A stretch of DNA of 64,000 nt from an uncultured Eudoraea sp. (lineage in GTDB: Bacteria > Bacteroidota > Bacteroidia > Flavobacteriales > Flavobacteriaceae): the NCBI GenBank assembly GCA_947258405.1, contig CAMYIE010000004.1:1-64000 (forward strand), read 5' to 3'. Both the position numbers and the translations under genes were made by a program. The notes beneath the pieces were generated by a model that saw only the letters and a list, made by a program, of their open reading frames with translations, searched no databases and was not told where the DNA came from. Below, piece after piece: positions 46,947 to 55,846 of this stretch (position 1 is its first letter; each line of letters begins with the position of its first letter).

Positions 46947-48203
46947 ATGGCGTATCTCTTTACATCAGAATCGGTCAGCGAGGGTCATCCAGACAAGGTT
47001 GCAGATCAGATCAGTGATGCACTACTCGACAATTTTCTGGCTTTCGATCCCGGCAGTAAGGTTGCATGCGAGACCATGGTAACAACCGGTCAGGTTATCC
47101 TTGCCGGTGAGGTAAAGAGTAACACCTATCTCGACTTACAGGCTGTAACCCGTGAGGTGATCAATGAAATAGGCTATACCAAAGCGGAATATCAATTCAG
47201 TGGGGATTCCTGTGGGATCATTTCCCTTATTCATGAACAATCCCAGGAGATCAACCAGGGTGTTGAACGTGCAGCCAAAGAAGATCAGGGAGCCGGCGAC
47301 CAGGGGATGATGTTTGGATACGCTACGGTTGAGAGTGAAAACTATATGCCGGTAGCACTTGATATTTCCCATAAGATTCTTCAGGAACTTGCAATCCTGA
47401 GGAAGGAAGCCATTGAAATGCCATATCTCAGGCCAGATGCGAAAGCCCAGGTTACCCTCGAGTATTCAGAAGATCATATTCCACATCGAATTGATACGAT
47501 CGTAATATCCACCCAACACGATGATTTTGACGAGAATGACAGTAGGATGCTGGAGAAGATTAAGAGTGATATTGTCCAAATCCTGATCCCACGTGTGGTA
47601 AAGAAATTACCGCCAAAAGTTCAACAATTATTTTCCGATGACGTTCAGTATCATATCAACCCTACAGGGAAATTCGTCATTGGCGGCCCTCATGGTGATA
47701 CAGGTCTAACCGGCAGAAAAATAATCGTGGATACCTATGGAGGCAAAGGTGCCCATGGCGGTGGAGCTTTTAGCGGTAAGGACCCAAGTAAGGTCGACAG
47801 GAGTGCAGCTTATGCCGCAAGGCACGCGGCTAAAAACCTTGTAGCAGCCGGTGTAGCCGATGAAATCCTGGTCCAGGTAAGTTACGCTATCGGCGTGGCC
47901 AGGCCCACATCTATATTTGTCGATACCTATGGTACTGCCAAAGTAGAGCTGAGTGATGGTAAGATAGCTGAGCAAGTGGCAGAGTTATTCGATATGAGGC
48001 CCTTTGCTATCGAAAAACGATTGAAATTGCGGAATCCGATATACAGGGAAACTGCGGCTTACGGTCATATGGGAAAAGAATCCAGGGTAGTAAAAAAGAC
48101 TTTCGAATCGCCCTATAATGGTAAGGTAGAAAAGGAAGTAGAGCTTTTTACCTGGGAGAAATTAGACAAGGTTGAAGAGATCAGGGCGGCTTTTGGTTTG
48201 TAA
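46947..48203 (+). CDS. metK: S-adenosylmethionine synthetase
   Basis: MetK makes SAM from methionine and ATP. The 418-residue protein begins [21 protein letters not shown] (P-loop-like ATP site with His15 and Asp17) and contains [10 protein letters not shown] and [21 protein letters not shown]. It is somewhat longer than the 384-residue E. coli enzyme, as is usual in Bacteroidota. Its product is the ligand of the two riboswitches found at 48281 and 59509. Its own leader has no recognisable riboswitch. Confidence 0.98.
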   Translation: MAYLFTSESVSEGHPDKVADQISDALLDNFLAFDPGSKVACETMVTTGQVILAGEVKSNTYLDLQAVTREVINEIGYTKAEYQFSGDSCGIISLIHEQSQEINQGVERAAKEDQGAGDQGMMFGYATVESENYMPVALDISHKILQELAILRKEAIEMPYLRPDAKAQVTLEYSEDHIPHRIDTIVISTQHDDFDENDSRMLEKIKSDIVQILIPRVVKKLPPKVQQLFSDDVQYHINPTGKFVIGGPHGDTGLTGRKIIVDTYGGKGAHGGGAFSGKDPSKVDRSAAYAARHAAKNLVAAGVADEILVQVSYAIGVARPTSIFVDTYGTAKVELSDGKIAEQVAELFDMRPFAIEKRLKLRNPIYRETAAYGHMGKESRVVKKTFESPYNGKVEKEVELFTWEKLDKVEEIRAAFGL

Positions 48204-48243
48204 TTTTTTGCCAAATAAATAGGATATTAATTAAATCGATACC

Positions 48244-48251
48244 TATATTTG
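48244..48251 (+). promoter_or_regulatory. -7 box before the metY riboswitch
   Basis: TATATTTG is an exact -7 match 30 bases before the riboswitch P1 stem, putting the start site at about 48258. Just upstream is ATAGGATA (48219-48226), identical to one arm of the cysH inverted repeat, followed by CCTAT at 48242-48246 that overlaps this box. Confidence 0.5.
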
Positions 48252-48280
48252 CCGCGTAACGTTCCGTTAAATATTGTTTT

Positions 48281-48389
48281 GTTATCAAGAAAGGTGGAGG
48301 GAATAGACCCTTTGAAACCTTAGCAACCCTTTGGACTCTTTATCAAAGAAGGTGCTAAATTCTATCCTATTAATAATGGGGCAGATAAC
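48281..48389 (+). ncRNA. SAM-I (S-box) riboswitch, metY leader
   Basis: The closing stem is GTTATC (48281-48286) with GATAAC (48384-48389). Between them is the conserved SAM-I core: AAGAAAGGTGGAGGG, then GACCCTTTGAAACC, TTAGCAACC and the P4 element AAGGTGCTAAATTC. The element controls transcription or translation of genes by binding SAM. Downstream, AATTAC/GTAATT (48396-48412) and a T-rich stretch may form a weak terminator, and ATCCG/CGGAT (48439-48467) another hairpin nearer the metY start; the expression platform is not clear. Confidence 0.95.
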
Positions 48390-48501
48390 AGGATAAATTA
48401 CATTTTGTAATTATTCACTCTTTCTTTTTTAACAGTACATCCGTCTAATATCTAGGCCGGAGCGGATTAATTGTATATAAAACAACATTAAAACTAAAAC
48501 A

Positions 48502-49794
48502 ATGAGTGAATTCAAATTTTCTACCGACGCATTGCATGCCGGCCACGACACTACAGTGAACGGAGGGACAAGGGCTGTTCCAATTTATCAAAGCACTGCA
48601 TATGTTTTCAATGATTCTGATCATGCCGCAAATTTGTTTTCCCTGGCCGAATTCGGAAATATTTATACCAGGATTAACAATCCTACCAATGATATTCTGG
48701 AGCAACGACTAGCCGCTCTGGAAGGAGGAATTGCATCAGTGGTTACGGCCTCGGGGACAGGGGCCATAAATACGGCCTTACTGGTACTGCTCAAAGCAGG
48801 CGATCATATTGTTTCATCGAACAGCTTATATGGGGGAACCTATAATTTGTTCAACGTTACCCTTCCAAGGCTTGGGATTACCACAACTTTTGTAGATCCA
48901 TCTGACCCCTCCAATTTCGGGAAGGCGGTACAGGAGAATACACGGGCTATTTTTGTAGAGTCCCTCGGAAATCCAAAACTGGATGTACTGGACCTCAGGG
49001 CTATTGCAACGGAAGCAAAGGCAGCCAAGGTGCCATTCATAGTGGATAATACCGTACCCACCCCTGCGCTACTTAATCCGATTGAACACGGTGCAAATAT
49101 TGTGATTCATTCGCTTACTAAATATATCAACGGGAATGGAACTGCCCTGGGAGGAGCTATCATAGATGCAGGGACTTTCGATTGGGCCAACGGGAAATTT
49201 CCTGAATTTACCGAACCCTCTCCGGGCTATCACGGCTTGGTTTATCACGATGCTCTGGCGGCGGCAGCATTTATCGCTAAGGTCCGAATTGAAGGGCTAA
49301 GGGATCATGGGGCCTGCCTCAGTCCGTTTAATGCCTTCCAGATTATCCAGGGGCTGGAGACCTTAGAAATTCGTATGAAAAAACACAGTGAGAATGCACT
49401 GCAATTAGCACAATGGCTTGAAAAACAGAAAGAGGTATTGTGGGTGAACTACCCCGGACTAAAATCCAGCGACTATCATGCCGAGGCCGAGTTGTACTTG
49501 CCAAAGGGTCAGAGCGGTATTTTAACTTTTGGGGTAAAAGGTGGCTTTGATTCGGCTAAAAAGATTGCCGATGAGACCAAAATATTTTCGCTTCTGGCTA
49601 ATATCGGGGATACAAAATCACTGATTATCCATCCTGCCAGTACCACTCACCAACAACTGGATGAGGCGGCGCAAGAATCAACTGGGGTTTCAAAAGACCT
49701 CATCAGGCTTTCTGTCGGACTGGAGGATCTGGATGACCTTAAATCGGACTTAAAGCAAGCTTTTGAAAAGATCAAAACAGCTGTAACACAATAA
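48502..49794 (+). CDS. metY: O-acetylhomoserine sulfhydrylase
   Basis: MetY makes homocysteine directly from O-acetylhomoserine and sulfide. This 430-residue PLP enzyme has the long-form features of MetY: DALHAGHDTT at the start, YTRINNPTNDILEQRLAALEGG, PLP Lys in IHSLTKYINGNGT and IHPASTTHQQLDEAAQ near the C-terminus. It lies behind a SAM-I riboswitch, so its synthesis should fall when SAM is plentiful. The adjacent MetX-containing fusion would supply its substrate. Confidence 0.95.
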   Translation: MSEFKFSTDALHAGHDTTVNGGTRAVPIYQSTAYVFNDSDHAANLFSLAEFGNIYTRINNPTNDILEQRLAALEGGIASVVTASGTGAINTALLVLLKAGDHIVSSNSLYGGTYNLFNVTLPRLGITTTFVDPSDPSNFGKAVQENTRAIFVESLGNPKLDVLDLRAIATEAKAAKVPFIVDNTVPTPALLNPIEHGANIVIHSLTKYINGNGTALGGAIIDAGTFDWANGKFPEFTEPSPGYHGLVYHDALAAAAFIAKVRIEGLRDHGACLSPFNAFQIIQGLETLEIRMKKHSENALQLAQWLEKQKEVLWVNYPGLKSSDYHAEAELYLPKGQSGILTFGVKGGFDSAKKIADETKIFSLLANIGDTKSLIIHPASTTHQQLDEAAQESTGVSKDLIRLSVGLEDLDDLKSDLKQAFEKIKTAVTQ

Positions 49795-49865
49795 TGTAGT
49801 ATTTGAGTTTCAAACCGTTTGCCCTGCTCGTATAGCAGATAATTTATAAGGTAAAAGAAAGTTCC

Positions 49866-52800
49866 ATGGAAGTCGTTACCACAGCCTTGCAACAACTGGA
49901 TATTCCCGGTTTTACCACATATGGTGGGTGGTCGCAGGATATAATTTTAACGTATCAGCTCTTTGGTCGTGAATTGCATTCAGCACCAGTGGTGGTGGTC
50001 AATCATGCATTGACCGGTAATTCTAACGTAGCAGGTAAAAATGGATGGTGGTCTGAACTCATCGGTAAAGGCAAGTGTATCGACACAGATTCCTATACCG
50101 TTCTCGCCTTTAATATACCGGGTAATGGTTACGATGGCTTTGTTATTGACAATTACAAAGACTATGTCGCGGGAGATATTGCAAGAGTATTTCTCCTGGG
50201 AATAGAGAAGCTGGGTATTTCCAAGGTTTTTGCTACCATAGGAGGTTCGTTAGGAGGAGGTATTGCCTGGGAAATGGCAGCGCTGAAACCAGATCTAATT
50301 AATCATTTAATCCCGATAGCCTCGGATTGGAAGTCGACCGACTGGCTTATCGCCAACTGTCAAATTCAGGAGCAAATCCTTAAGAATTCCAGACAGCCGG
50401 TTCACGATGCGCGTATGCATGCCATGTTGTGCTACAGAACCCCTGAGTCGTTTAAGCAACGCTTCAAACGAAGCACCAATGAAGAATTGCAGGTATTCAA
50501 TGTGGAGAGTTGGTTAACCCATCATGGTAATAAGTTACAGGAAAGGTTTCAACTTTCCGCTTATAAACTGACAAATCAGTTGCTGAAAACCATCGAAATA
50601 ACGAGAGAGGGGAGTCATAAATTCGACGAGCTGAGGGATAGCGAGACCAATATCCATATCATAGGAGTGGATTCCGATCTCTTTTTTACCGCAAGTGAGA
50701 ACAGGGAAACGTTTAAACAATTAGCCCAGTTAAAAACCAATGTAACCTATGGTGAAATTCAATCTGTTCACGGCCATGATGCTTTCCTCATGGAATATGA
50801 ACAATTGGGAAAATTACTAAAAAGCGTTTTTGATGATAACGAGAAAAATACACCTTATAAAATTCTGAAATTTGGAGGTCGTTCTCTTTCAAATGGGGAG
50901 GGTATCGGAAGAGTGCTCGAAATCATTAAAAATAAGGCAGATAAAGCGGAAAATATTGTTGTGGTACTTTCGGCCAGGGAGAAAGCCACAGACCAACTGG
51001 AGGAAATTCTTGAAAAAGCTGCTTCAGGGAGGAGCTACAAAGAAGACTTTGAAGCTTTTGAGGCCTATCAACGCCATACCTTTAAGAATGTAGATCTTTC
51101 TGAAGACTTTGAAGCACTGGTTCGCATATTGGAAGGTGTGGCTATGTTGGGAGATTATAGTCATAAGATAAAAGACCAGGTTCTTGCTTACGGGGAGATT
51201 ATCGCTGGAAAATTGATGACTAAATTGCTTATTGGTCTGGGGCTGAATGCCAGGTTACTCGACTCTAGAAACCTGATTAAAACAGACGATACCTACGGTG
51301 ATGCTAAAGTGCTGGAAGAGCTATCCAGAGAAAAAGTCCTGGAAGAGTTTTCAGGTCTGCAATCTGGAGAGGTTCCTGTAGTTACCGGTTTTATAGCTTC
51401 AACAGCCGAGAATGAGACTACAACCTTGGGCAGGAATGGAAGTAATTATACTGCTTCTTTGCTGGCTAATTTCCTCGATGCCTCAGAATTGCAAAACTAC
51501 ACTCATGTCAATGGGATATATACCGCCAACCCTGAGTTAGTGCGCGATGCCAGGCGGATATCGAACTTATCGTATACCGAGGCTAATGAATTGGCCAATT
51601 TCGGTGCGACAATACTCCATGCGAAAACGATTATTCCTCTTATTGAAAAAAATATCCCTCTAAGGATCCTAAATACATTTAACGAAGATGACAAGGGTAC
51701 TTTGATAAGTTCAAAATCGAGTGTCGAGGGAATCAAATCGCTGTCTGTTATCGAAAATGAGGCCCTTATCAATCTAGAGGGTAGGGGGCTTTTGGGCAAA
51801 GTAGGTATCGATGCGCGAATCTTTAAGACACTTAGCCGGAACAATATTAGTGTTAGTATAATTTCTCAGGGATCCTCAGAAAGAGGTATTGGCCTGGTGG
51901 TAGATTCCGTAAAAGCGAAAAAGGCAAAACTTGCTCTTCAGCAGGAATTTGAGACCGATTTTCGCAGTCGGGATATAAATTCGATCAGTATTGTGGATGA
52001 GGTATCGGTGATCTCCATTGTGGGCCAGGATCTGAGCACCTTCCATAAACCGTACAATGCCCTGATCAAGAATCAAATCATACCCTTGCTTTTCAACAAT
52101 ACCATTACCGGAAAAAATGTTAGCCTGGTGGTAAGAAAGACCGATCTGCATAAAGCCTTGAATGTTATGCACGGCCAGATATTTGGTATTAATAAAAAGG
52201 TGAATCTGGTCATTTTTGGTCATGGAAATGTGGGGAGTACGCTAATAGATCAAATTCTGGTTTCTGCCCAAAAAATCTCAAAAAGGAAAGGAATCGAACT
52301 CAATATTTTCGCCCTGGCGAATTCACGTAAACTGCTAATGAACCCATCAGGAATTGGAACTGATTGGAAAAAGGAGATCGAAAATAACGGTACGCCCTAT
52401 TCGTTAGAGGATCTTTTTCAATTTACCAGGCAGCACCATTTGGAAAACCTTATCGCTGTAGATAACTCGGCCAGTGAAACTCTGGTCGCCAAATACTTTG
52501 ACCTTGTCGAAAATGGCTTCGATCTTGTTTCATCAAACAAAATCGCCAACACATTAGGTTTCGATTATTATCGCTTGCTCAGGGCGGACCTTGCAAAGTT
52601 TCAAAAGCAATATCTGTATGAAACTAATGTTGGTGCGGGACTACCATTGATCGACACTATTAAACTACTGCATCTATCGGGGGAAAATATCACAAAGATA
52701 AAAGGTGTCTTTTCGGGTTCATTGAGCTATATATTTAATTCATATTCAGAACAACAGACTTCCTTTTCCGATATCGTGAAAGAGGCCATGACCAGGGGGT

Positions 52801-53270
52801 ATACCGAGCCGGATCCTCGCGAGGACTTATCAGGTAACGACGTTGGCCGTAAGTTGCTGATTCTCGCACGAGAATTAGATCTGCATAACGAGTTTAACGA
52901 GATCAAAGTTCAAAACCTAATTCCCAAACCATTGCGGGAATTAGAGCAGGAGGAGTTTATGGATCGTCTGGATGAGTTAGACCATCCTTTTCAGGAGATC
53001 CGCAGCAAGCAGGATCCCAACAATGTCTTGCGCTATATTGGCTCACTCCATGGTAACTTGCAGGACGAAAAAGGAATATTGGAGGTAAAGCTGGTTTCGG
53101 TGGCACGGAATAGTTCAATGGGCCAGGTAAAAGGATCCGATTCCATTATTGAGATCTATACAGAGTCTTATGGTGAACATCCGCTGGTGATCCAGGGTGC
53201 TGGCGCTGGTGCGGCGGTAACGGCCCGAGGTGTTTTCGGTGACATTCTGAGGATAGCGGAAAAATTGTAG
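49866..53270 (+). CDS. thrA: MetX-aspartokinase-homoserine dehydrogenase triple-domain protein
   Basis: One 1134-residue frame carries three enzymes. Residues 1 to about 325 are a homoserine acyltransferase-type alpha/beta hydrolase with Ser128 (GGSLGGG), Asp271 (VDSDLFF) and His304 (VHGHDAFL). Residues about 331-775 are an aspartokinase starting KFGGRS, where Arg replaces the usual Thr, followed by regulatory ACT-like sequence. Residues about 778-1134 are homoserine dehydrogenase with the Rossmann motif FGHGNVGS and the GGFSG-like VFSGSLSYIFNSY. Together they catalyse the first and third steps of the aspartate pathway and then acylate homoserine. It lies between two sulfhydrylase genes that would use the product. 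Confidence 0.93.
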   Translation: MEVVTTALQQLDIPGFTTYGGWSQDIILTYQLFGRELHSAPVVVVNHALTGNSNVAGKNGWWSELIGKGKCIDTDSYTVLAFNIPGNGYDGFVIDNYKDYVAGDIARVFLLGIEKLGISKVFATIGGSLGGGIAWEMAALKPDLINHLIPIASDWKSTDWLIANCQIQEQILKNSRQPVHDARMHAMLCYRTPESFKQRFKRSTNEELQVFNVESWLTHHGNKLQERFQLSAYKLTNQLLKTIEITREGSHKFDELRDSETNIHIIGVDSDLFFTASENRETFKQLAQLKTNVTYGEIQSVHGHDAFLMEYEQLGKLLKSVFDDNEKNTPYKILKFGGRSLSNGEGIGRVLEIIKNKADKAENIVVVLSAREKATDQLEEILEKAASGRSYKEDFEAFEAYQRHTFKNVDLSEDFEALVRILEGVAMLGDYSHKIKDQVLAYGEIIAGKLMTKLLIGLGLNARLLDSRNLIKTDDTYGDAKVLEELSREKVLEEFSGLQSGEVPVVTGFIASTAENETTTLGRNGSNYTASLLANFLDASELQNYTHVNGIYTANPELVRDARRISNLSYTEANELANFGATILHAKTIIPLIEKNIPLRILNTFNEDDKGTLISSKSSVEGIKSLSVIENEALINLEGRGLLGKVGIDARIFKTLSRNNISVSIISQGSSERGIGLVVDSVKAKKAKLALQQEFETDFRSRDINSISIVDEVSVISIVGQDLSTFHKPYNALIKNQIIPLLFNNTITGKNVSLVVRKTDLHKALNVMHGQIFGINKKVNLVIFGHGNVGSTLIDQILVSAQKISKRKGIELNIFALANSRKLLMNPSGIGTDWKKEIENNGTPYSLEDLFQFTRQHHLENLIAVDNSASETLVAKYFDLVENGFDLVSSNKIANTLGFDYYRLLRADLAKFQKQYLYETNVGAGLPLIDTIKLLHLSGENITKIKGVFSGSLSYIFNSYSEQQTSFSDIVKEAMTRGYTEPDPREDLSGNDVGRKLLILARELDLHNEFNEIKVQNLIPKPLRELEQEEFMDRLDELDHPFQEIRSKQDPNNVLRYIGSLHGNLQDEKGILEVKLVSVARNSSMGQVKGSDSIIEIYTESYGEHPLVIQGAGAGAAVTARGVFGDILRIAEKL

Positions 53271-53296
53271 ATGACCAAGTATCTAAATGCTGAAGA

Positions 53297-54469
53297 GTGA
53301 AGAAAAAATTTGAAACAGAGGCCGTTAGAACGCAGATAAAAAGAACTGAGTTCCAGGAACATTCCAGTCCTGTATATCTTACTTCGAGTTTTGTTTTTGA
53401 GGATGCAGAGGATATGAGAGCCTCATTCGCAGAAGAAAAGGAGCACAATATTTATAGCCGGTATTCCAATCCGAATTCCGAAGAATTCATTGAAAAGGTA
53501 TGTAAAATGGAAGGAGCAGAGCATGGCTTTGCATTTTCATCGGGTATGGCCGCAGTTTTTTCAACATTCGCAGCACTCCTGGAAAGTGGAGACCATATAG
53601 TTTCTTCCCGAAGTATTTTTGGTTCTACCCATAGCCTGTTCACACAATTTTTTCCCCGATGGAAAATCGATCATAGTTATTTCATGATCAACAGACTCGA
53701 TGAAATTGAGGCACTGATTAGACCTGAGACCAAAATGATATATGCCGAGTCGCCAACAAATCCGGCCGTAGATGTTCTGGACCTGACCGAACTTGGCCGG
53801 ATTGCCCGTAAACATAATATTTTACTGGTGGTCGACAATTGCTTTGCAACTCCTTATTTACAACAACCTATAAGGTTCGGGGCCGATCTCGTGATCCATT
53901 CGGGAACCAAGCTGATGGATGGACAGGGCAGGGTACTGGCCGGGATCACGGTTGGCAATAAAGAGTTAATTGAAAAAATCTATCGTTTTTCCCGAATTAC
54001 CGGCCCGACCTTATCGCCATTTAATGCCTGGCTGCTCTCTAAAAGCTTAGAGACCTTGGCCGTCAGGGTAGACAGGCATTGTGAAAATGCTTTGGCAGTC
54101 GCCCGGTTTCTGGAGGCTCACCCATCCGTTGAGAGGGTGAAGTATCCTTTTCTGAAATCACACCCTCAGTATTCATTAGCCAAAAAGCAAATGAAAGCAG
54201 GAGGCTGTGTGGTTGCTTTCGAAGTAAAAGGAGGCCTTCAAGCAGGCCGGAGGTTTCTCGATTCGATCAGAACATTGTCCCTTTCTGCAAACCTGGGTGA
54301 TACCAGAAGTATTGTAACCCACCCTGCCTCAACAACACATAGTAAATTAAGTTCTACTGAAAGGGCCGAAACCGGAATTACCGATGGCATGGTTCGTATT
54401 TCTGTAGGACTTGAACACGTTGATGATATCATCACGGACCTGAAACAAGCCCTTGAGAACTCCCACTGA
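53297..54469 (+). CDS. metZ: Homoserine sulfhydrylase/cystathionine-synthase-type PLP enzyme
   Basis: This 390-residue enzyme belongs to the Cys/Met metabolism PLP family. Motifs are YSRYSNPNSEEFIEKV, AFSSGMAAVFSTF, PLP Lys in IHSGTKLMDGQGR, and VTHPASTTHSKLS. It resembles O-succinylhomoserine sulfhydrylase (MetZ) more than MetY in length, but whether it prefers acetyl- or succinyl-homoserine, or cysteine as sulfur donor, cannot be settled from sequence. The only usable start is GTG at 53297, because an in-frame stop sits directly upstream. It begins 26 bases after the fusion gene. Confidence 0.85.
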   Translation: MKKKFETEAVRTQIKRTEFQEHSSPVYLTSSFVFEDAEDMRASFAEEKEHNIYSRYSNPNSEEFIEKVCKMEGAEHGFAFSSGMAAVFSTFAALLESGDHIVSSRSIFGSTHSLFTQFFPRWKIDHSYFMINRLDEIEALIRPETKMIYAESPTNPAVDVLDLTELGRIARKHNILLVVDNCFATPYLQQPIRFGADLVIHSGTKLMDGQGRVLAGITVGNKELIEKIYRFSRITGPTLSPFNAWLLSKSLETLAVRVDRHCENALAVARFLEAHPSVERVKYPFLKSHPQYSLAKKQMKAGGCVVAFEVKGGLQAGRRFLDSIRTLSLSANLGDTRSIVTHPASTTHSKLSSTERAETGITDGMVRISVGLEHVDDIITDLKQALENSH

Positions 54470-54504
54470 TGTAGCCATAGGAGTAATTTGATTATCTTCG
54501 TGGG

Positions 54505-54945
54505 ATGCTGTCGAAAAAGACAAAATACGGATTAAAAGCGCTGGCATTCCTGGCGACCAAGGAGCTGCGAGAACCGGTTCAGATCGCTGAAATCGCTTCA
54601 GAGGAAAATATTCCTCAGAAATTCCTGGAAAGTATTTTACTCAGCCTGAGGAAGACTGGTTTTTTAGGATCTAAAAAAGGCAAGGGCGGAGGTTATTACC
54701 TGATAAAAGATCCTTCCGAAATACAGATGACCAGTGTAATACGGGTTCTCGAAGGCCCAATTGCCATGGTGCCCTGTGTTAGTCTGAATTTTTATGAGAA
54801 ATGCGACGACTGTCCGGATGAAAATACATGTGCCGTACATAAACTGATGATCCAGGTGCGCGACAGCGCCTTAAACGTATATCGCAAAAACACACTGGCC
54901 GACATTATTATAGATCCCAAAATCATCAAATCTAAACGCTCTTAG
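54505..54945 (+). CDS. Rrf2-family transcriptional regulator with four cysteines
   Basis: This 146-residue protein has the Rrf2 winged helix (SKKTKYGLKALAFLA, then PVQIAEIASEENIPQKFLESIL and GGGYYLIKDP). The cluster Cys91, Cys100, Cys103, Cys109 with His112 resembles the Fe-S ligand region of IscR and could hold an iron-sulfur cluster or sense cysteine status. It lies between metZ and cysH, and an 8-bp-arm inverted repeat lies at the predicted cysH start site. I infer that it represses the sulfite reductase operon, like CymR-type regulators. Confidence 0.9.
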   Translation: MLSKKTKYGLKALAFLATKELREPVQIAEIASEENIPQKFLESILLSLRKTGFLGSKKGKGGGYYLIKDPSEIQMTSVIRVLEGPIAMVPCVSLNFYEKCDDCPDENTCAVHKLMIQVRDSALNVYRKNTLADIIIDPKIIKSKRS

Positions 54946-55050
54946 TTAGGAATTCTTCAATAATCATAGGGATTTACAATTAATCTAGTAAAACGATAGA
55001 CTAATTAGCATTTTTTATTTCCTTTAACTTCTATCAAAGAAGATTTAATA

Positions 55051-55083
55051 TATATTTGAATATCCTATTAAATCTATAGGATA
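55051..55083 (+). promoter_or_regulatory. cysH -7 box followed by an inverted-repeat operator
   Basis: TATATTTG (55051-55058) is an exact -7 box. Two bases later begins an inverted repeat with perfect 8-bp arms, TATCCTAT (55061-55068) and ATAGGATA (55076-55083), separated by 7 bases. The expected transcription start falls inside the left arm, so a bound protein would block initiation. The Rrf2 protein encoded just upstream is the natural candidate. cysH starts at 55102. Confidence 0.7.
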
Positions 55084-55101
55084 AATAAAATAATATTTAC
55101 T

Positions 55102-55725
55102 ATGCCTTTTACCAGAGAACAAATCGATAGCCTGAATCACCAGTTCAGAGGGATTCAACCCGAGGAAATTATTTCCTGGGCTGTTGAAAATGCCTCTTCT
55201 CCCGTGGTCACCACCAACTTCAGGCCTTATGAGGTCGTAATCCTGTCTGCAGTGTCGGAAGTGAAATCCGATATACCGGTGATATGGTGCGATACAGGTT
55301 ATAATACTCCTAATACATATCAACATGCCGAGGAGCTTATAGAAACACTCGATCTTAATATAAAACTCTTTGTCCCACTTCAAACGGCAGCGCATCGCGA
55401 TGCTGTAATGGGAATACCACAAATTGAGGATCCGCGCCATGAGGAGTTTACCCGCCAGGTAAAACTGGAACCATTCGGCAGGGCCATGGCAGAATTCAAA
55501 CCCGATATTTGGTTCACCAACCTCAGAAAAGGCCAGACAGCACACAGGGATACTTTAAACATATTGAGTCTGAGCAATGAAGGCGTCCTCAAGGTTAGCC
55601 CGTTTTTTCACTGGACAGACAGCCAATTGGATATATACCTTCAGCAAAAAGGCCTCCCTAATGAGCACAATTATTTTGACCCCACCAAGGTGCTTGAAAA
55701 TCGTGAATGCGGTTTACATGTATAA
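55102..55725 (+). CDS. cysH: Phosphoadenylylsulfate reductase
   Basis: CysH reduces activated sulfate (PAPS or APS) to sulfite using thioredoxin. The 207 residues include the PAPS-reductase fold motif VIWCDTGYNTPNTY and the thioredoxin-accepting Cys203 in RECGLH at the C-terminal end. The paired cysteines that hold an Fe-S cluster in APS reductases are absent, so PAPS is the likely substrate. It starts a sulfite-reduction operon with the siroheme genes. Sulfate adenylyltransferase (cysDN) and APS kinase genes are not in this window. Confidence 0.92.
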   Translation: MPFTREQIDSLNHQFRGIQPEEIISWAVENASSPVVTTNFRPYEVVILSAVSEVKSDIPVIWCDTGYNTPNTYQHAEELIETLDLNIKLFVPLQTAAHRDAVMGIPQIEDPRHEEFTRQVKLEPFGRAMAEFKPDIWFTNLRKGQTAHRDTLNILSLSNEGVLKVSPFFHWTDSQLDIYLQQKGLPNEHNYFDPTKVLENRECGLHV

Positions 55726-55846
55726 AAAAAATCATTGCTCATACCCTAATTAAAACATTCAATCCAACCTTACAAACCTCCGATTTCGAATTGAAAGCGC
55801 AGTGTTTATGTATAAGTAATAGTCACTCAACTCCACTATTGTCAAG

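Noticed and set aside
48363-48395. TATCCT...AGGATA pair as a second Rrf2 operator
   Set aside because: The left part lies in a conserved stretch of the SAM-I riboswitch core and is explained by it; the spacing also differs from the cysH repeat.
55045-55545. 166-codon open frame opposite cysH
   Set aside because: Antisense to cysH, no motif, and its 3' end runs over the cysH operator and promoter.
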